Assembly: GCF_030272615.1 (NCBI RefSeq)
Contig: NC_081406.1
Coordinates: forward strand, 109,567,283-109,631,282
From: Cryptomeria japonica
Lineage: Eukaryota; Streptophyta; Pinopsida; Cupressales; Cupressaceae
Length of the DNA: 64,000 bases
Direction of reading: 5' to 3'
Position numbers and translations under genes: made by a program. The notes below the pieces were generated by a model. It worked only from the letters and a program-made list of their open reading frames with translations, did no database searches and was not told where the DNA came from. Below, piece by piece: positions 11,380 through 22,698 of this stretch (the stretch's first letter is position 1; every line of letters starts with the position of its first letter).

Positions 11380-12270
11380 AGACTGGCAACTAATGAGGTA
11401 TGTTTAATTTCACAAATTGAACCAGTATCAGTAATTGAGGCATGTAAAGATGAATACTGGTTGAAAGCTATGGAAGAAGAATAAGACCAGATTGAGAAAA
11501 ATAACACATGGACCTTGGTTCCCTGGCCTAAAAATAAAAATGTAATTGGAACTAAATGGGTTTTTAGGAATAAGTTGAATGTGGATGGTCAAGTTATAAT
11601 GAATAAGGATAGATTGGTTTGTAAAGGATATTCTCAGAAGGAAGGAATTGATTATGGAGAGACTTTTGTACCTGTAGGTAGGATTGAAGCTGTAAGATTA
11701 TTTCTTGCCTATACTGCTTATAAAAACTACAAGGTTTATCAGATGGATGTTAAATGTGCATTTTTGAATGGGGATCTTGATGAGGAAGTTTATATTAAGA
11801 AACTTGATGGTTTTTCACTATCAGATGACACAAATATGGTTTGCAAGTTAAGGAAAGCTTTATATGGATTGAAACAAGCACCTAGAACTTGGTATGCAAG
11901 GTTGGATAAATATCTTTTGAAGCTTGGTTTTACTAAGGACAATGCTGACAGTAATTTATATTATAAGATCACTAATAATGATATATTGATTATTGAAGTA
12001 TTTGTTGATGACATTATTTTTGTAGGTGAAGATAAGTTATGCAAATAATTTTCTAAGAATATGGAGAAAGAATTTGAGATGTCTATGATTGGTGAAATGA
12101 AAATTTTCTTAGTTTTGCAGATTACTCAGATCGACAAAGGTATTTTTATCTATCAAACTAAATATGCTAAGGAATTGTTGAAGAAATTTGGTATGGGAGA
12201 TTCTAAACCGGTAAGTACTCATATGGTTAAAAGTGAGAAATTGACAAGAAAGATGTTTCTGCACCGGTAA
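11380..12270 (+). pseudogene. Copia reverse transcriptase (A1)
   Basis: The RT domain starts with the NNTWTLVP-type block near 11500 and continues with KWVFRNKLN, the [13 protein letters not shown] block, LYGLKQAP and the catalytic FVDDIIF (about 12000-12020), so both palm aspartates are still present. Stops lie at 11482 and 12046. A frameshift between integrase and RT, around 11290, puts RT in another frame than gag. RT copies the element RNA into cDNA. The linker 11097-11380 is Ser/Pro/Thr-rich and degraded. Confidence 0.9.
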
Positions 12271-12290
12271 ATCCTACAAGATACAAATAT

Positions 12291-12603
12291 ATGATTGGAG
12301 GTCTGCTTTATTTGAATCAGACTAGGCCTGACATTATGAATGATGTTTGTATTGTTTCAAGATCTCAGAGTGATCCTAGAAAAAATCATGAGATTGCGGT
12401 GAAAAGGATTTTTAGATACTTGCAAGGTACATCAGAACATGGCTTGTGGTACCCTAAGGATGATACCTTTACTTTATGTGCATATACAGATGCTGATTGG
12501 GTTGGAGATGTTGATGACCATAAAAGAACTTTCGGTGGAGCTTTCTTTCTTGGAAAGAAGTTGGTTTCATGGATCAACAAGAAACAATCATGTACTTCTT
12601 TAT
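12291..12603 (+). pseudogene. Copia RNase H, truncated (A1)
   Basis: This holds the RT-RNase H connection (GGLLYLNQTRPDI) and the start of RNase H with the conserved DADWVGDVDD and LVSWINKKQS segments. A frameshift near 12268 separates it from RT. Homology to the family ends at about 12603, after which the sequence is the complement of the A2 tail. The C-terminal third of RNase H, which carries further catalytic acids, is missing. Confidence 0.85.
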
Positions 12604-12639
12604 TAGATTGATGCCAAACCACATCAATCAAGTGTCTAA

Positions 12640-13245
12640 CGGAGGGGCAAAAACTTCCAATCTGTCTCTCAGGTACTCAAATGATTCCTTGGGCAAAGGT
12701 TTAGTGAAAATATCTGCAATCTACTCTTTAGTGTTCACATAAACCAGTCTAACTTCATTTGCTTCCACCTTTTCTTTCAAAAAGTTGTACTTGATAAGTA
12801 TGTGCTTTGTTTTAGATTGAAATACCAGATTCTTTGATATATCAATAGAAGCGGAGTTATCACAATGAATAACTACCAGTGTATCACAATCCATCTTTAT
12901 ATCCTTCAACATTTTCTTCATCCATAAAACTTGTGTATAGTTAGTAGCAGTAGCAACATACTTAGCTTCAACAGTAGATAGAGAAGTACATGACTATTTC
13001 TTGCTAATCCATGAAACCAACTTCTTTCCAAGAAATAAAGCTCCACCAAAAGTACTTTTCCGGTCATCAACATCTCCAACCCAATCAACATTTGTATATG
13101 CACATAAAGTAAAGGTATCATCCTTAGGGTACCACAAGCCATGTTCTGATGTACCTTGCAAGTATCTAAAAATCCTTTTCACCGCAATCTCATGATTTTC
13201 TCTCGGATCAGTCTGAAATCTTGAAACAATACAAACAACATTCAT
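12640..13245 (-). pseudogene. Copia RNase H with pol C terminus (A2)
   Basis: Starts after a small deletion near 13250, which shifts the frame relative to RT. The segment contains the ADWxGDxDDxKST-like RNase H block with NVDW in place of the usual DADW, the SCTSLSTVEAKYVA block and the IHCDNSASIDISKN block. It also has the TKHILIKYNFLKEKV helix and the terminal TKPLPKESFEYLRDRL segment. The pol stop codon is near 12640. Stops occur within at about 12992 and 12720. RNase H degrades the RNA strand during cDNA synthesis. Confidence 0.85.
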
Positions 13246-13249
13246 AGCC

Positions 13250-14210
13250 TAGTCCGAGTCAAATAAAGTAGACCACCAATCATAGACTTGTATCTTGTAG
13301 GATTTACCGGTGTAGAAATGTCTTTTCTTGTTAATTTCTCACTCGTAACCATAGGAGTACTTACTGGTTTAGAATCTCCCATACCAAATTTCTTCAACAA
13401 ATCCTTAGCATATTTAGTTTGACAGATAAAAATACCTTTGTTAGTCTGAGTAATTTACAAACCTAAGAAAAATTTCATCTCACCAATCATAGACATCTCA
13501 AATTCTTTCTCCATATTCTTAGAAAATTATTTGCATAACTTATCTTCACCTCCAAAAATATTGTCATCAACAAATACTTCAATAATCAGTATATCATCAT
13601 CTGTGATCTTATAATATAAATTACTGTCAGCACTGCCCTTAGTAAAACCAAGCTTCAAAAGCTATTTATCCAACCTAGCATACCAAACTCTAGATGCTTG
13701 TTTCAATCCATATAAAACTTTCCTTAACTTGCAAACCAAATTTCTGCCATCTAATAGTGAAAAACCATCAGGTTGCTCAGTATAAACTTCCTCATAAAGA
13801 TCCCCATTCAAAAATGCACATTTAACATCCATTTGATAAACCTTATAGTTTTTATAAGCAACATAGGCAATAAATAATCTTAAAGCTTCAATCCTAGCTA
13901 CAGGTGCAAAAGTATCTCCATAATCAATTCCTTCCTTCTGAGAATATCCTTTACAAACCAATCTAGTCTTATTACTTATAACTTGACCATCCTTATTCAA
14001 TTTATTCCTAAAAACCCATTTAGTTCGAATTACATTTTTATTTTTAGGTCGAGGAACCAAGGTCCATGTGTTATTTTTCTCAATCTGATCTAATTCTTCT
14101 TCCATAGCTTTCAACCAATATTCATCTTTATATGCCTCAATTACTGATACTGGTTCAACTTGTGAAATTAAACATACCTCATTAGTTGCTAGTCTTCTTC
14201 TTGTCATCAC
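13250..14210 (-). pseudogene. Copia reverse transcriptase (A2)
   Basis: The frame 14210-13662 covers the RT N-terminal half: [38 protein letters not shown] and LYGLKQAS. After a stop at 13662 it continues to the catalytic FVDDNIF near 13580-13560 and the KPVSTPMV connection. Both palm aspartates are kept. It lies in the same frame as the integrase segment upstream, so decay is mainly by stop codons until the deletion near 13250. Confidence 0.88.
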
Positions 14211-14234
14211 TCCATTGCTCTTATACCCAATGAT

Positions 14235-15357
14235 CTAATCTTCTGAATGATTCAATCTCACATACCTAGGAGTCTTCTGACTTTTTGTTCCACTTCCCTG
14301 TTCTTTAGTTATTGTAGAATTCTTTGATACTGCCGGAGTAACTGGTAATAATCTTTGTTCTGGTATAGGTGCTACTGGTTCAGATATATTCATTTCCATT
14401 GTTGGTTCCTTCTCATAAACTCTGATTTGACTTCTGTTTAACTCATCTACTTTGACATTAGAACTCTCCACAATTCTCTGCAATCTCTTGTTATAACATC
14501 TATATGCTTTACTTTCATTAGAATAACCAATAAATATGCCTTCATCACATCTAGGATCAAATTTACCAATGATATCATCTCCCTTGATATAGCATTTACT
14601 ACCAATTTTTTTGAAATACTTAACTGTAGGTGTTTTACCAAACCATAATTCATAAGGTGTCTTACCGGTTTCTCCTTTAATATGTACTCTGTTGAATGTA
14701 TAAACCGTTGTGCTAACTGCTTCTCTCCAGTAGATATGAGGTAGACTAGCTTCCATCATCATTGTTCTAGTAGCATCCAAGATAGTTCTATTCTTTTTTT
14801 TCACAACTCCATTCTGTTGAGGTGTCCGAGGAGCAGAAAATTGTCTTCTTTTACCATGCTTCTCACAAAAGTTATTAAACTCACCAGATGTGAATTCTCC
14901 ACCATGATCTGATCTCAAATATGTAATCTTCAATCGTGTTTCAGTTTCCACTTTATCCTTAAAGATTTTAAACTTTTCAAATATTTCAGATTTTTCTTTT
15001 AGAAAAGTAACCCACATCATTCTAGAATAATCATCAATGATTAGCATGAAATATCTATCACCTTGAATTTTTTTAACTCTAGTAGGGCCACACAAATCAG
15101 TATGAATAAGATCAAGAAAATCATTTGATTTATCTTGTATACTTCTAAAAGAGGTTCTAACCCGTTTACCCATTTGACATTCTTTACATACCGGATTATA
15201 GGGTTTCATAATCTTAGGTATATCCCTAAGTGCCTTAGTTGAACTTATCTTCAAAATGCAATCAAAATTCACATGAAACAACCTTTTATGCCATAACCAA
15301 CTCTCATCAATATGTAATCAAACATGTCTTCTCACCGGAGTTCAAATGAAATATATT
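14235..15357 (-). pseudogene. Copia integrase (A2)
   Basis: The 348-residue open frame 15281-14235 is the longest in this copy. It has CKECQMGKRV (zinc region), HTDLCGPT with the first catalytic Asp, LRSDHGGEF with the second, and a TPQQNGVVKKKNRT block where the catalytic Glu is replaced by Lys. The C-terminal GKTPYELWFGKTP and IFIGYSNESKAY blocks follow. Upstream, between 15281 and the element B boundary at 15362, the reading continues in degraded form. A1 lost the second Asp and A2 lost the Glu, so neither integrase is catalytic. Confidence 0.9.
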
Positions 15358-15362
15358 ACCTT
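15358..15362. repeat. Target duplication of element B, left
   Basis: ACCTT directly before the 5' LTR of element B. It is identical to ACCTT at 21167-21171 directly after the 3' LTR, which proves insertion of B into A2. Confidence 0.95.
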
Positions 15363-15813
15363 TGTTGGTGTAAATAAATATTCATTTTGGATAATATTAC
15401 ACTTTACTTAAGTTAACTTAGGATAATGCATCTCTTCGTAGTTTGGATTTGAGACACTTAGGGAAGTGTGCACATAGGGATAGAGCTTGTAGGAGAAATT
15501 CCACCTTTTGTGGTCTTATTTTGCTATTACACTCCACATTCGGTGGGTCATCCACCTCTTGTGGAATATTATATTATTTCTCCTACCTACCTCTAGTATT
15601 TCTTACCTACCCTTGTTTCTCATTGAGCCACATGTCATAATTGTGTGCTCGTACATCCATATGGCCTTGCCTATATAAGCAGGCCTATATTCATTGTATT
15701 GGTTAATCCAGTTGATCATTTGCATATTGATGAGAATACAGTTTGTTCTTGTCATTTTATTGTCTCTCTTTTTATGCTTTTCATTGTGCACTTGATCTTG
15801 GCAAAATCCTACA
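15363..15813 (+). repeat. 5' LTR of element B
   Basis: Runs from TGTTGG to CCTACA, 451 bp. A TATATAAG-like TATA box lies near 15671-15680. The short open frames inside are noncoding, and the same ones recur in the 3' LTR. Confidence 0.97.
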
Positions 15814-15825
15814 TGGTATCAAAGC
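15814..15825 (+). other. Primer-binding site of element B
   Basis: TGGTATCAAAGC directly follows the LTR. It is the initiator-Met-tRNA type common in plant copia elements. Confidence 0.85.
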
Positions 15826-17377
15826 TTATAGGGCTTCATTGATTAGTTTTTTGGAGACATTTTGGAGGCTTCAATTTTCAGATTTGGGGATCTTCATTTT
15901 TTGGGGGCGTCGTACAGCAATTTGGACATCACCGTTGAATCCGGGAGGCTGTTTCCATAAATTTCGACTATAAAGTCGACCTATTTTGGTAAGAATTTTT
16001 TTTTTGCCCATTTTGGCTATTATTGTACGGATTTCAAAATTTTTTTTAATATTTTCTGAAAATAAAAAAAAAATTCGAAAAAAAAAGGGTGATCAAAATT
16101 TTTTTTTGGAAAAAATAAAAATAAAAATATTTTTTTTGGGGGGTCCACAGACCCCCTCGTGCTCTCCATACCCTGCGTTATTGCAGGTTGGGCCGTCGTC
16201 GTCGTACCGCACTGCAGGACCAGTCCGCCAACGCCACCTGTGCAGCTCCCCGTCTGACGCCGACACCCGTGTAGTCCCCATCGTCCGACATCAACGCTCG
16301 CACTGGTCTTCCGGTACCCTGCCACCACCGGCCCAGTCCACCGACATTGGCGGCTCCTCCTAGCATCGACCCATAGTCTCCGGCACCGGCGGCTCCTCCC
16401 GGCATTGGCCCACAGTCTCCGGCACGTTAGCTCCTTTGGCACCGGCCGCCGACTGCCACGCGGACCCCGGACCGCGCCACATCACAGTCCAGTCACCGGG
16501 CCACCTCACTCGATTAGCGCCACCACCACATCAACAGCCACATCACCCACCACGCAGACCCTGCCACGTCAGATTTTCGTACTACCACATAATATTTTTC
16601 GACCAACCAAATCGCGCCACGTCATCAGTCCGTACTGTATGGACGCCCAATTAGCAGGGAGGTGAATTTTTTCACAACCATCATACGACCGTCAAATTTA
16701 ATCCCGTCATTTGCTAACATTACCGCCACATCAGTAGACTTTTGAAATTTTTTGACCCCCTCTTCATTGAGCTTTTTAGTTTTGCAGTTCAACTTTGAAA
16801 GGCCATATCTTGCTCATTTTTGCTCCTTTTTTGGTGCAATTTTTTTTGAAATGGGCTAAAATTTCATGATCTTAGCAGTGGTGTGGTTATTTTCTGATTT
16901 TGGTGCATAGGTTTTTCGAAATTTTTGGATTCTCTCAGTTGTACCTATCCAATCCTCAATTCTGCAACTTCAAAGGCCTCATTTGAGCTCATACGACCTC
17001 CTTTTCAGGTGCCGTTTTGTTTGAAAGTGCATGTTTTTTCGTCTAATTTCATAATCTATGATCAGATTTTAGAGATTTTGAGTGGAAGTTGTACTTTCAG
17101 ATATTGATCTTATTTGGCCTATTAGGTACTTGTAAAGTGCTTGGATCTTAGTTTAAATCTCTTGCATTATTAGTTTGAGTCTCTTTTGGCCTTATTGAGG
17201 TAGTTGTAAAATTGTAATTAGAAGCCCACTTTGCCATTTTTTGCAAGTGGCCCATTGTATACGCACTAATTATAAAGTGCCAAATCATCACTTTTGGGGG
17301 GGTTCTTTGATTGAGTGAATTTGGGGGGGTGTCTTGTGTGATTGTGCCTCTCTTTGTGCTCTTTCATTTTTGTTGAA
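15826..17377 (+). other. Leader of element B with GC-rich island
   Basis: This is a 1.55-kb untranslated leader. At about 16035-16140 there is an A- and T-homopolymer stretch. At about 16150-16670 the composition switches to GC-rich, CpG-rich DNA, with many CCACC, CACCGG and GTCCGCC-like words, unlike the rest of the window. Several overlapping open frames on both strands here (such as 16020-16442 and 16405-16665) are probably by-products of this composition: they have no recognisable domain and are Pro/Arg/Ser-rich. Two G7 runs lie shortly before gag (about 17296 and 17324). The island could be a captured host fragment or a leader structure. Confidence 0.6.
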
Positions 17378-18265
17378 ATGAGTCCTCATAAATTTCCACC
17401 TTTAACTCCACATAACTATGCATCATGGAAAATTAAAGTATGGAGCAAATTAATGGAAAAGGGTCTCACACATTACATAGATGGAACAATAGTGGCACCA
17501 CCTGATCCTAAGGCTGATCCTAATGCTCAGTTAGAATGGCTCACAAAGAATTGCATGGCTCTTGGAACTTTGTGCAAGTATGTATCAGATGGCCTCATTT
17601 TTCACTTTGAGAAGTGTACAACAATCAAAGAGGCTTGGGATATGTTTCATAAATTGTATGGTCAAGTTGATGAAATCAGAGGTTACAAAATTGACAATGA
17701 GCTCACCAACTTGGATCCCAAGAGTTTTGATACAATCCAAGATTATGTCACCAAAGCAAATGAGCTAAGAGCAAAGCTTAAGGATTGTGGAATTGACAAA
17801 AAGGATGCTCAGTTGATATTCAGCTTGTTGGATAAGCTTTCACCGAAATATGCAGCATTTGTGTCTAGCTTCCAAACTCATCGTTTGACAGTGGGGAGTT
17901 CCTATGTTATGCCTTCATTTGATGCTTTCACAGAAACGTTGATATTGGAACAATCTAAGTTGTTGAACATGGGACTTCTCAAGTCTTCAAAGTCCAAGGC
18001 TTTGGTGGCTAATCAAGGGAATCAAGGAAGTCAAGGAAAATATTCCAACAAGAAGAAGAAGCAATCCAAGTCTAAGCTACAACAGGAAAAAGGACAATCA
18101 TCCTCTCCATCACAAGGCGATTTTTCATCCTCTTCCAAGAAGGGGACACCACCTAAGAAGGATAAACCAACTTGTGCATATTGCAAGAAGTATGGTCATG
18201 ATGAGCATTGATGCCACGCAAAGAAAGTTGATGAGTTAACTAATCTTCTTAAGAAAAACAACATC
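17378..18265 (+). pseudogene. Copia gag (element B)
   Basis: The start is ATG 17378, before the MSPHKFPPLTPHNYASWKIK gag N terminus. An upstream in-frame ATG at 17342 lacks family-like sequence. The gag core runs to about residue 200. A Lys/Ser/Gln-rich linker and a CCHC zinc knuckle (CAYCKKYGHDEH then C) follow. A TGA at 18209 falls between the His and the last Cys of the knuckle; it is one C-to-T change from an Arg codon. The frame then continues in phase into the protease. Without the stop, gag-pol would be one frame. Confidence 0.9.
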
Positions 18266-18268
18266 AAC

Positions 18269-19804
18269 TTGCCATCCACCTACACAAAGAAGGATTCATC
18301 TCCTTCCTCTTCCTCACATTCTAAGGGAAAAGGGCAAGCATTTGTGGCTACAACAGGTTCTTCACAACAATGGATACTTGACTCGGGTGCCTCATATCAC
18401 ATGGATTCTACAAAGGAGCAGTTTTCTTCATTGGAGCCATCTAAGGTACCTCACATTTACATAGGTGATGATACACAAGTAGAGGTTGAAGGGAAAGGTT
18501 CAGTTGACATGGATGATGGAACATTTGAGAATGTTCTCTATGTTCCTAACTTGTCTACCAACCTTCTCTCTATCTACCAAATCACTCACTATGGGAATGG
18601 GAAAAAGGTTGAGTTTACACCAGATTCAGTTGTGGTAAAGGAACTTGATGATGATGCCTTGGTAGCAGTGGGACAAGTCGATGACAACTCAAGGCTTTAT
18701 TCATTCTCCCACTTTGTGCCAAGATCACCTTCTAGGGCCTTGCTTACTCATTCAAATTCAGAAAGTAAGCTATGGCATGAGCGGTTTGGTCACCTCAACT
18801 ACCGCTATCTTCAGCAGCTCAGCACTAACGACATGGTCACAGGTCTACCTCGAATCAGTTTTTCAGAGGGTGTATGTTCAGGTTGTTCCATGGGCAAGCA
18901 TCCCGAGGAGAAGTTTGATAAGGGTAAAGCTTGGAGAGCTTTGGAAGTTCTTCAACTTGTTCACAACGATGTAGCAGGTCCATTTCCAGCACCTTCATTT
19001 AGCAAGGCCCGCTATGTCCTCACCTTCATTGATGACTACTCCCGCTTCACTTGGGTCTACTTTCTTATTCATAAGAGTGAAGTATTTGACAGATTTTAGG
19101 ACTTCAAGACTCGTGTGGAGAAGCAATCCAGGAAAGTGGTCAAGATTCTTCGTACAGATAATGGAAGGGAATATGTGAACAAAAGACTTGAGGATTTTTG
19201 TACATTTGAGGGGATTGATCTTCAGCATTATGTCGCATACACTCCACAGCAGAAAAGAGTTGTAGAATGCAAGAATCGGACTCTCAAAGAAATGGCTAGC
19301 TATATGATACATGCACGTTCTCTTGATCCCGCCTTTTGGGCAGAGGCTATCAGTTGTGCCACACACATCCAGAATCGGGTTCCTCACAAAGCTTTGCAAG
19401 GTATTACTCCTTTTGAGGCTTGGGCTGGTAGGAAACCGATTGTGAGACATTTCAGAGTCTTTGGGTGTCTAGCATGGGCTCGCATACCTCCGCAGAAACG
19501 CAAGGCATTGGAACCTCAGAGTCGGCCTTGCATATTTGTTGGATATCCTGAGGGTGTTAAGACATATAGATTGATCGATCCTGAGACACATGAGGTGTTC
19601 ATTGAGAGGAGTGTTCACTTTGAGGAAAGCTCTCCTAGCTTAGCCTCTCTACCTCCTCCACCTTCCTCCATTGTGGATAGTGATGTTAGTGATTCAGATG
19701 ATGAGACTCCTACAACTCTGACTCGCAGGGTTACACCTCTACAGGGTCCACTTGCAGTTGAGGAGCCTCATTCTCCACCTCCACCTAGACCTCATTGGGC
19801 TTGA
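18269..19804 (+). pseudogene. Copia protease and integrase (element B)
   Basis: The protease active site WILDSGASYHM is near 18371-18403. GAG-pre-integrase (LWHERFGHLNYRYL, then CSGCSMGK) leads into the integrase core with HNDVAGPF, LRTDNGREY and VVECKNRTL, so all three catalytic acids (D, D, E) are present. The C-terminal HFRVFGCLAWARIP and GYPEGVKTYRL blocks follow. Stops are at 19097 (TAG) and at 19802 and 19805 (TGA, TAG). Each differs by one C-to-T change from an Arg or Gln codon and none shifts the frame. The ORF is otherwise well kept, in line with the low LTR divergence. Confidence 0.92.
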
Positions 19805-19807
19805 TAG

Positions 19808-20386
19808 ACACTTGAGTCCGCGAGTTCTCTTGTTAGGGATCCTTCCGATACACAGAGAACTCGATCACAACATCAGGATCTACCACATGCATTCATTGCT
19901 ACCGCTTCCGATCCACAGACATTTAGGGAAGCATCAGGGATTCCTATGTGGGACCAAGCTATGGAGGAAGAGTATAGTTCCTTGATGAGGAACAACACAT
20001 GGGATTTAGTCCATTTCCCTAAGGGGAGAAATATGGTTTGATGTAAGTGGATCTATCGGACCAAGTTTGCAGCGGATGGTAGTGTGGATAAGTATAAGGC
20101 TCGGCTTGTTGCAAAAGGTTTCTCTCAGGTTGCAGGTGTTGACTATACTGAGACCTTTGCACCCGTAGCCAAGATGAACTCCATTCGTTTGACTCTTACT
20201 ATTGTTGCAGCTCATGGTTGGGCTGTACATCAGATGGATGTGAAGAGTGCTTTTCTTCATGGTGATCTTGATGAGGAGATTTATATGGAGCAGCCACAGG
20301 GTTTCATCCAGGATACTTCCTTGGTTTGTAGACTATGGAAATCTCTCTATGGCCTTAAGCAGGCTCCCAGGGCTTGGTACGCAAGT
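19808..20386 (+). pseudogene. Copia reverse transcriptase, truncated (element B)
   Basis: The N-terminal RT half is recognisable: NNTWDLVHFPKG, KWIYRTKFAADGS, QMDVKSAFLHGDL, YMEQPQGF and LYGLKQAPRAWYA. A TGA at 20039 interrupts it (C to T of an Arg codon). After the RAWYA codons the reading jumps, out of frame, to codons for KFQQLRALLGVRDV, the C-terminal end of copia RNase H. The catalytic x-D-D motif, the rest of RT and nearly all RNase H are missing. A short shared word near CGCAAG at the junction suggests microhomology-mediated deletion. Confidence 0.9.
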
Positions 20387-20715
20387 TCCAGCAGTTGCGA
20401 GCTCTCTTGGGGGTGCGGGATGTGTCATTGGGGGGGGTCAGCTAACTTCTCCTTCCTCTCTTATGGGGGGGACTTTTTCCTCTTTGAGGTTTTGTCCTTC
20501 TTCTTTGAGAGTCTTTTATACTTTCATCTCTCTTTTGGGGGGGAGTTTTTTCCTACTGAGTTTTCTCCCTTTCTCCATTTATGAGAGATTGCATTGCATG
20601 GTTTTGCTTGCATTTGCATATTGTACATGGGTACCTATCTTGGCCTAGTAGCTGGGACCCATCTTGCATTGTTGACTTAAGTCTTCATTCCCCTAAGTTG
20701 CACTTAAGGGGGGGG
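20387..20715 (+). other. RNase H tail, 3' UTR and polypurine tract of element B
   Basis: Begins with the last RNase H codons, then about 280 bp of 3' UTR with three runs of 7-8 G (20430, 20465, 20537). It ends with the polypurine tract, including G8 at 20708-20715, directly before the 3' LTR. Two overlapping frames here encode no known domain. Confidence 0.8.
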
Positions 20716-21166
20716 TGTTGGTGTAAATAAATATTCATTTTGGATATTATTACACTTTACTTAAGTTAACTTAGGATAATGCATCTCTTCGTAGTTTGGA
20801 TTTGAGACACTTAGGGAAGTGTGCACATAGGGATAGAGCTTGTAGGAGAAATTCCACCTTTTGTGGTCTTATTTTGCTGTTACAATCCACATTCGGTGGG
20901 TCATCCACCTCTTGTGGAATATTATATTATTTCTCCTACCCACCCCTAGTATTTCTTACTTACCCTTGTTTCTCATTGAGCCACATGTCATAATTGTGTG
21001 CTCGTACATCCATATGGCCTTGCCTATATAAGCAGGCCTATATTCATTGTATTGGTTAATCCAGTTGATCATTTGCATATTGATGAGAATACAGTTTGTT
21101 CTTGTCATTCTATTGTCTCTCTTTTTATGCTTTTCATTGTGCCCTTGATCTTGGCAAAATCCTACA
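20716..21166 (+). repeat. 3' LTR of element B
   Basis: 451 bp, the same length as the 5' LTR, with 8 differences by eye. It is preceded by the polypurine tract and followed by the ACCTT target duplication at 21167-21171. Confidence 0.97.
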
Positions 21167-21171
21167 ACCTT

Positions 21172-22640
21172 TTGTCTATGTACCAGTTGCAATCTCCAAG
21201 CCAGATCTATTAATGATTTTGCATTTTCCATCCTTGAACTGTAATTGAAATCCCTTATCTACCAATTTTCCTACACTCAAAATATTATGTCTTAAACCTT
21301 CAACATAATAAACATTGTCAGTATTGTTCTTACCATCCAATGATATAGTTCCTTTTCATTTGATCATACATGCTTTGTCATCTCCAAATCTATCTAGACC
21401 ATCATCAAATTCTTGCAAAGATAGAAACTTCCCTTTATCTCTAGTCATATGATGTGAACAACCGCTGTCAATTATCTATTCATCCTTGTCTTCTATTTTA
21501 GCAGAAAGTGCCTTCTCTTTCAGTACCAGATCATCTTCCTTGATAGCTAGGAACACCCATTCCTTCCCATTGTCGGATCCACTAGCATAATCTTTTGCTG
21601 ATTCATCATTAGAATCAATAATTCCTTCCTCATCCGCTATGTAGCATGATTTGTCTCTGTTTTTCTTGAACTTATACTTGTTTTGATATCCAGGGTTAGG
21701 TTTAAATGATCTTCTAACTCTTTCTTCAAATATTTAATTCCTTTTGAGGAAATCTAGATGCAAAGTGACCAATCTTATTACATGCAAAACATTTAAAAGG
21801 TGCTTTTCATTCATACTTACTTCCTATCGACCCTTTAGGTGCTCTTCTAGCAAATAGTGCTTCAAGTTGCTCAAACTCATCATCTTCTCTCTTCATATCT
21901 TCTAATTCCTTTGCATACAAAGCTTTCCAATATTGCTTACTGGTTGTAGATGTAGATGCATGAAAATCAGGTTCAGTCTTCACAGCTCCAAAAGGTCAAA
22001 ATTCTTCAAGCTCAAAAGCAGATAGTTTCCTAACCAGGGTATCTTTGTTGACAGATGTATTAGCCAATGTTCTTAACTCATTAATAGCAGTAGCCCTCAT
22101 TTTGTAAGCCAGTGGTAGGGCTCTCAGGACTTTAGAAACAATTTTATCTTTGCTCAAAGTTCCACCACAACATTGAATTCCCATAACAATCTCATTTACC
22201 CTTTCCATGAATGCAGTAATCCTTTCATCTTCTTCCATCTTCTAGTTTTCATATCTCACCCGGTAACCATCAAGTTTAGTAGTATTCACTATAGGGTCAC
22301 CTTCATTAAGAGTCTCCAACTTATCCCATATAGCCTTTCCAGATGATTTGTCAGTTAATCCCATTATTTGTTGATTAGAAAGTGTACACAAGAGGGCTTC
22401 TCTTGCTCTACAATCATTCTCAAGCTCCTTGTCTAGGTGTTCTAGAGGAGGATTGTTAGATCCCGGATTATAGGGAATGACACCATTCTGTGTGATCTCC
22501 CAAATCTCCTTGCTAAGACATCTCAGATGAGTCTACATCCAAATCTTCCATACTGTGTATTTTGTTCCATCAAGCCTCAGAATATCCCTCCGAAAGATAG
22601 CTCCAGAAGAACTAGATGAACTTGAACTATTAGTCACCAT
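21172..22640 (-). pseudogene. Copia gag and protease (A2)
   Basis: The gag start is ATG at 22640-22638 (minus), the equivalent of 8769 in A1. The open piece 22238-21996 covers the gag core. The zinc knuckle near 21800-21770 reads CFACNKIGHFASR followed by Phe where the fourth ligand Cys should be. The protease active site IIDSGCSHHM lies near 21472-21440. The reading stops at 21172, where element B is inserted, and resumes at 15362. Several stops interrupt the frame. Confidence 0.85.
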
Positions 22641-22684
22641 ATGATCTTCCTCAAGTGGTTAATCTTTATGTAGAGATGACTAAT

Positions 22685-22696
22685 GATCTGATATCA
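22685..22696 (-). other. Primer-binding site (A2)
   Basis: On the minus strand it reads TGATATCAGATC, two bases from the LTR, matching the A1 primer site with one change. Confidence 0.75.
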
Positions 22697-22698
22697 AT

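Larger units (their letters stand above)
7473..12603 (+). mobile_element. Ty1/copia family A, copy A1 (5' LTR to RNase H)
   Basis: This copy has a 1238-bp 5' LTR, an initiator-Met-type primer site, gag, protease, integrase, reverse transcriptase and the first part of RNase H, all in copia order on the plus strand. It stops abruptly at about 12603 inside RNase H, where the 3' end of the inverted copy A2 begins. Its own 3' UTR and 3' LTR are missing. Gag through integrase keep one reading frame with stops only; frameshifts appear from about 11290 onwards. The protein is close to that of A2, so the two belong to one family. Confidence 0.9.
15363..21166 (+). mobile_element. Ty1/copia element B, inserted in A2
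   Basis: Element B has two 451-bp LTRs, a primer site, a long leader, gag and pol in copia order, a polypurine tract and a perfect 5-bp target duplication. It interrupts A2 between protease and integrase. Counting by eye, the LTRs differ at 8 of 451 positions (about 1.8%), so it is fairly young. It is not autonomous: an internal deletion joins RT to the last codons of RNase H, and five or more in-frame stops interrupt gag-pol. The lineage differs from family A. Confidence 0.97.

Noticed and set aside
12721-13195. Short ORFs on both strands around the A1/A2 junction as separate genes
   Set aside because: All are pieces or antisense shadows of the RNase H regions of A1 and A2.
16020-16665. Overlapping Pro/Arg/Gly-rich ORFs on both strands
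   Set aside because: They arise from the GC-rich leader island of element B, which has few stop codons in all frames. No domain.
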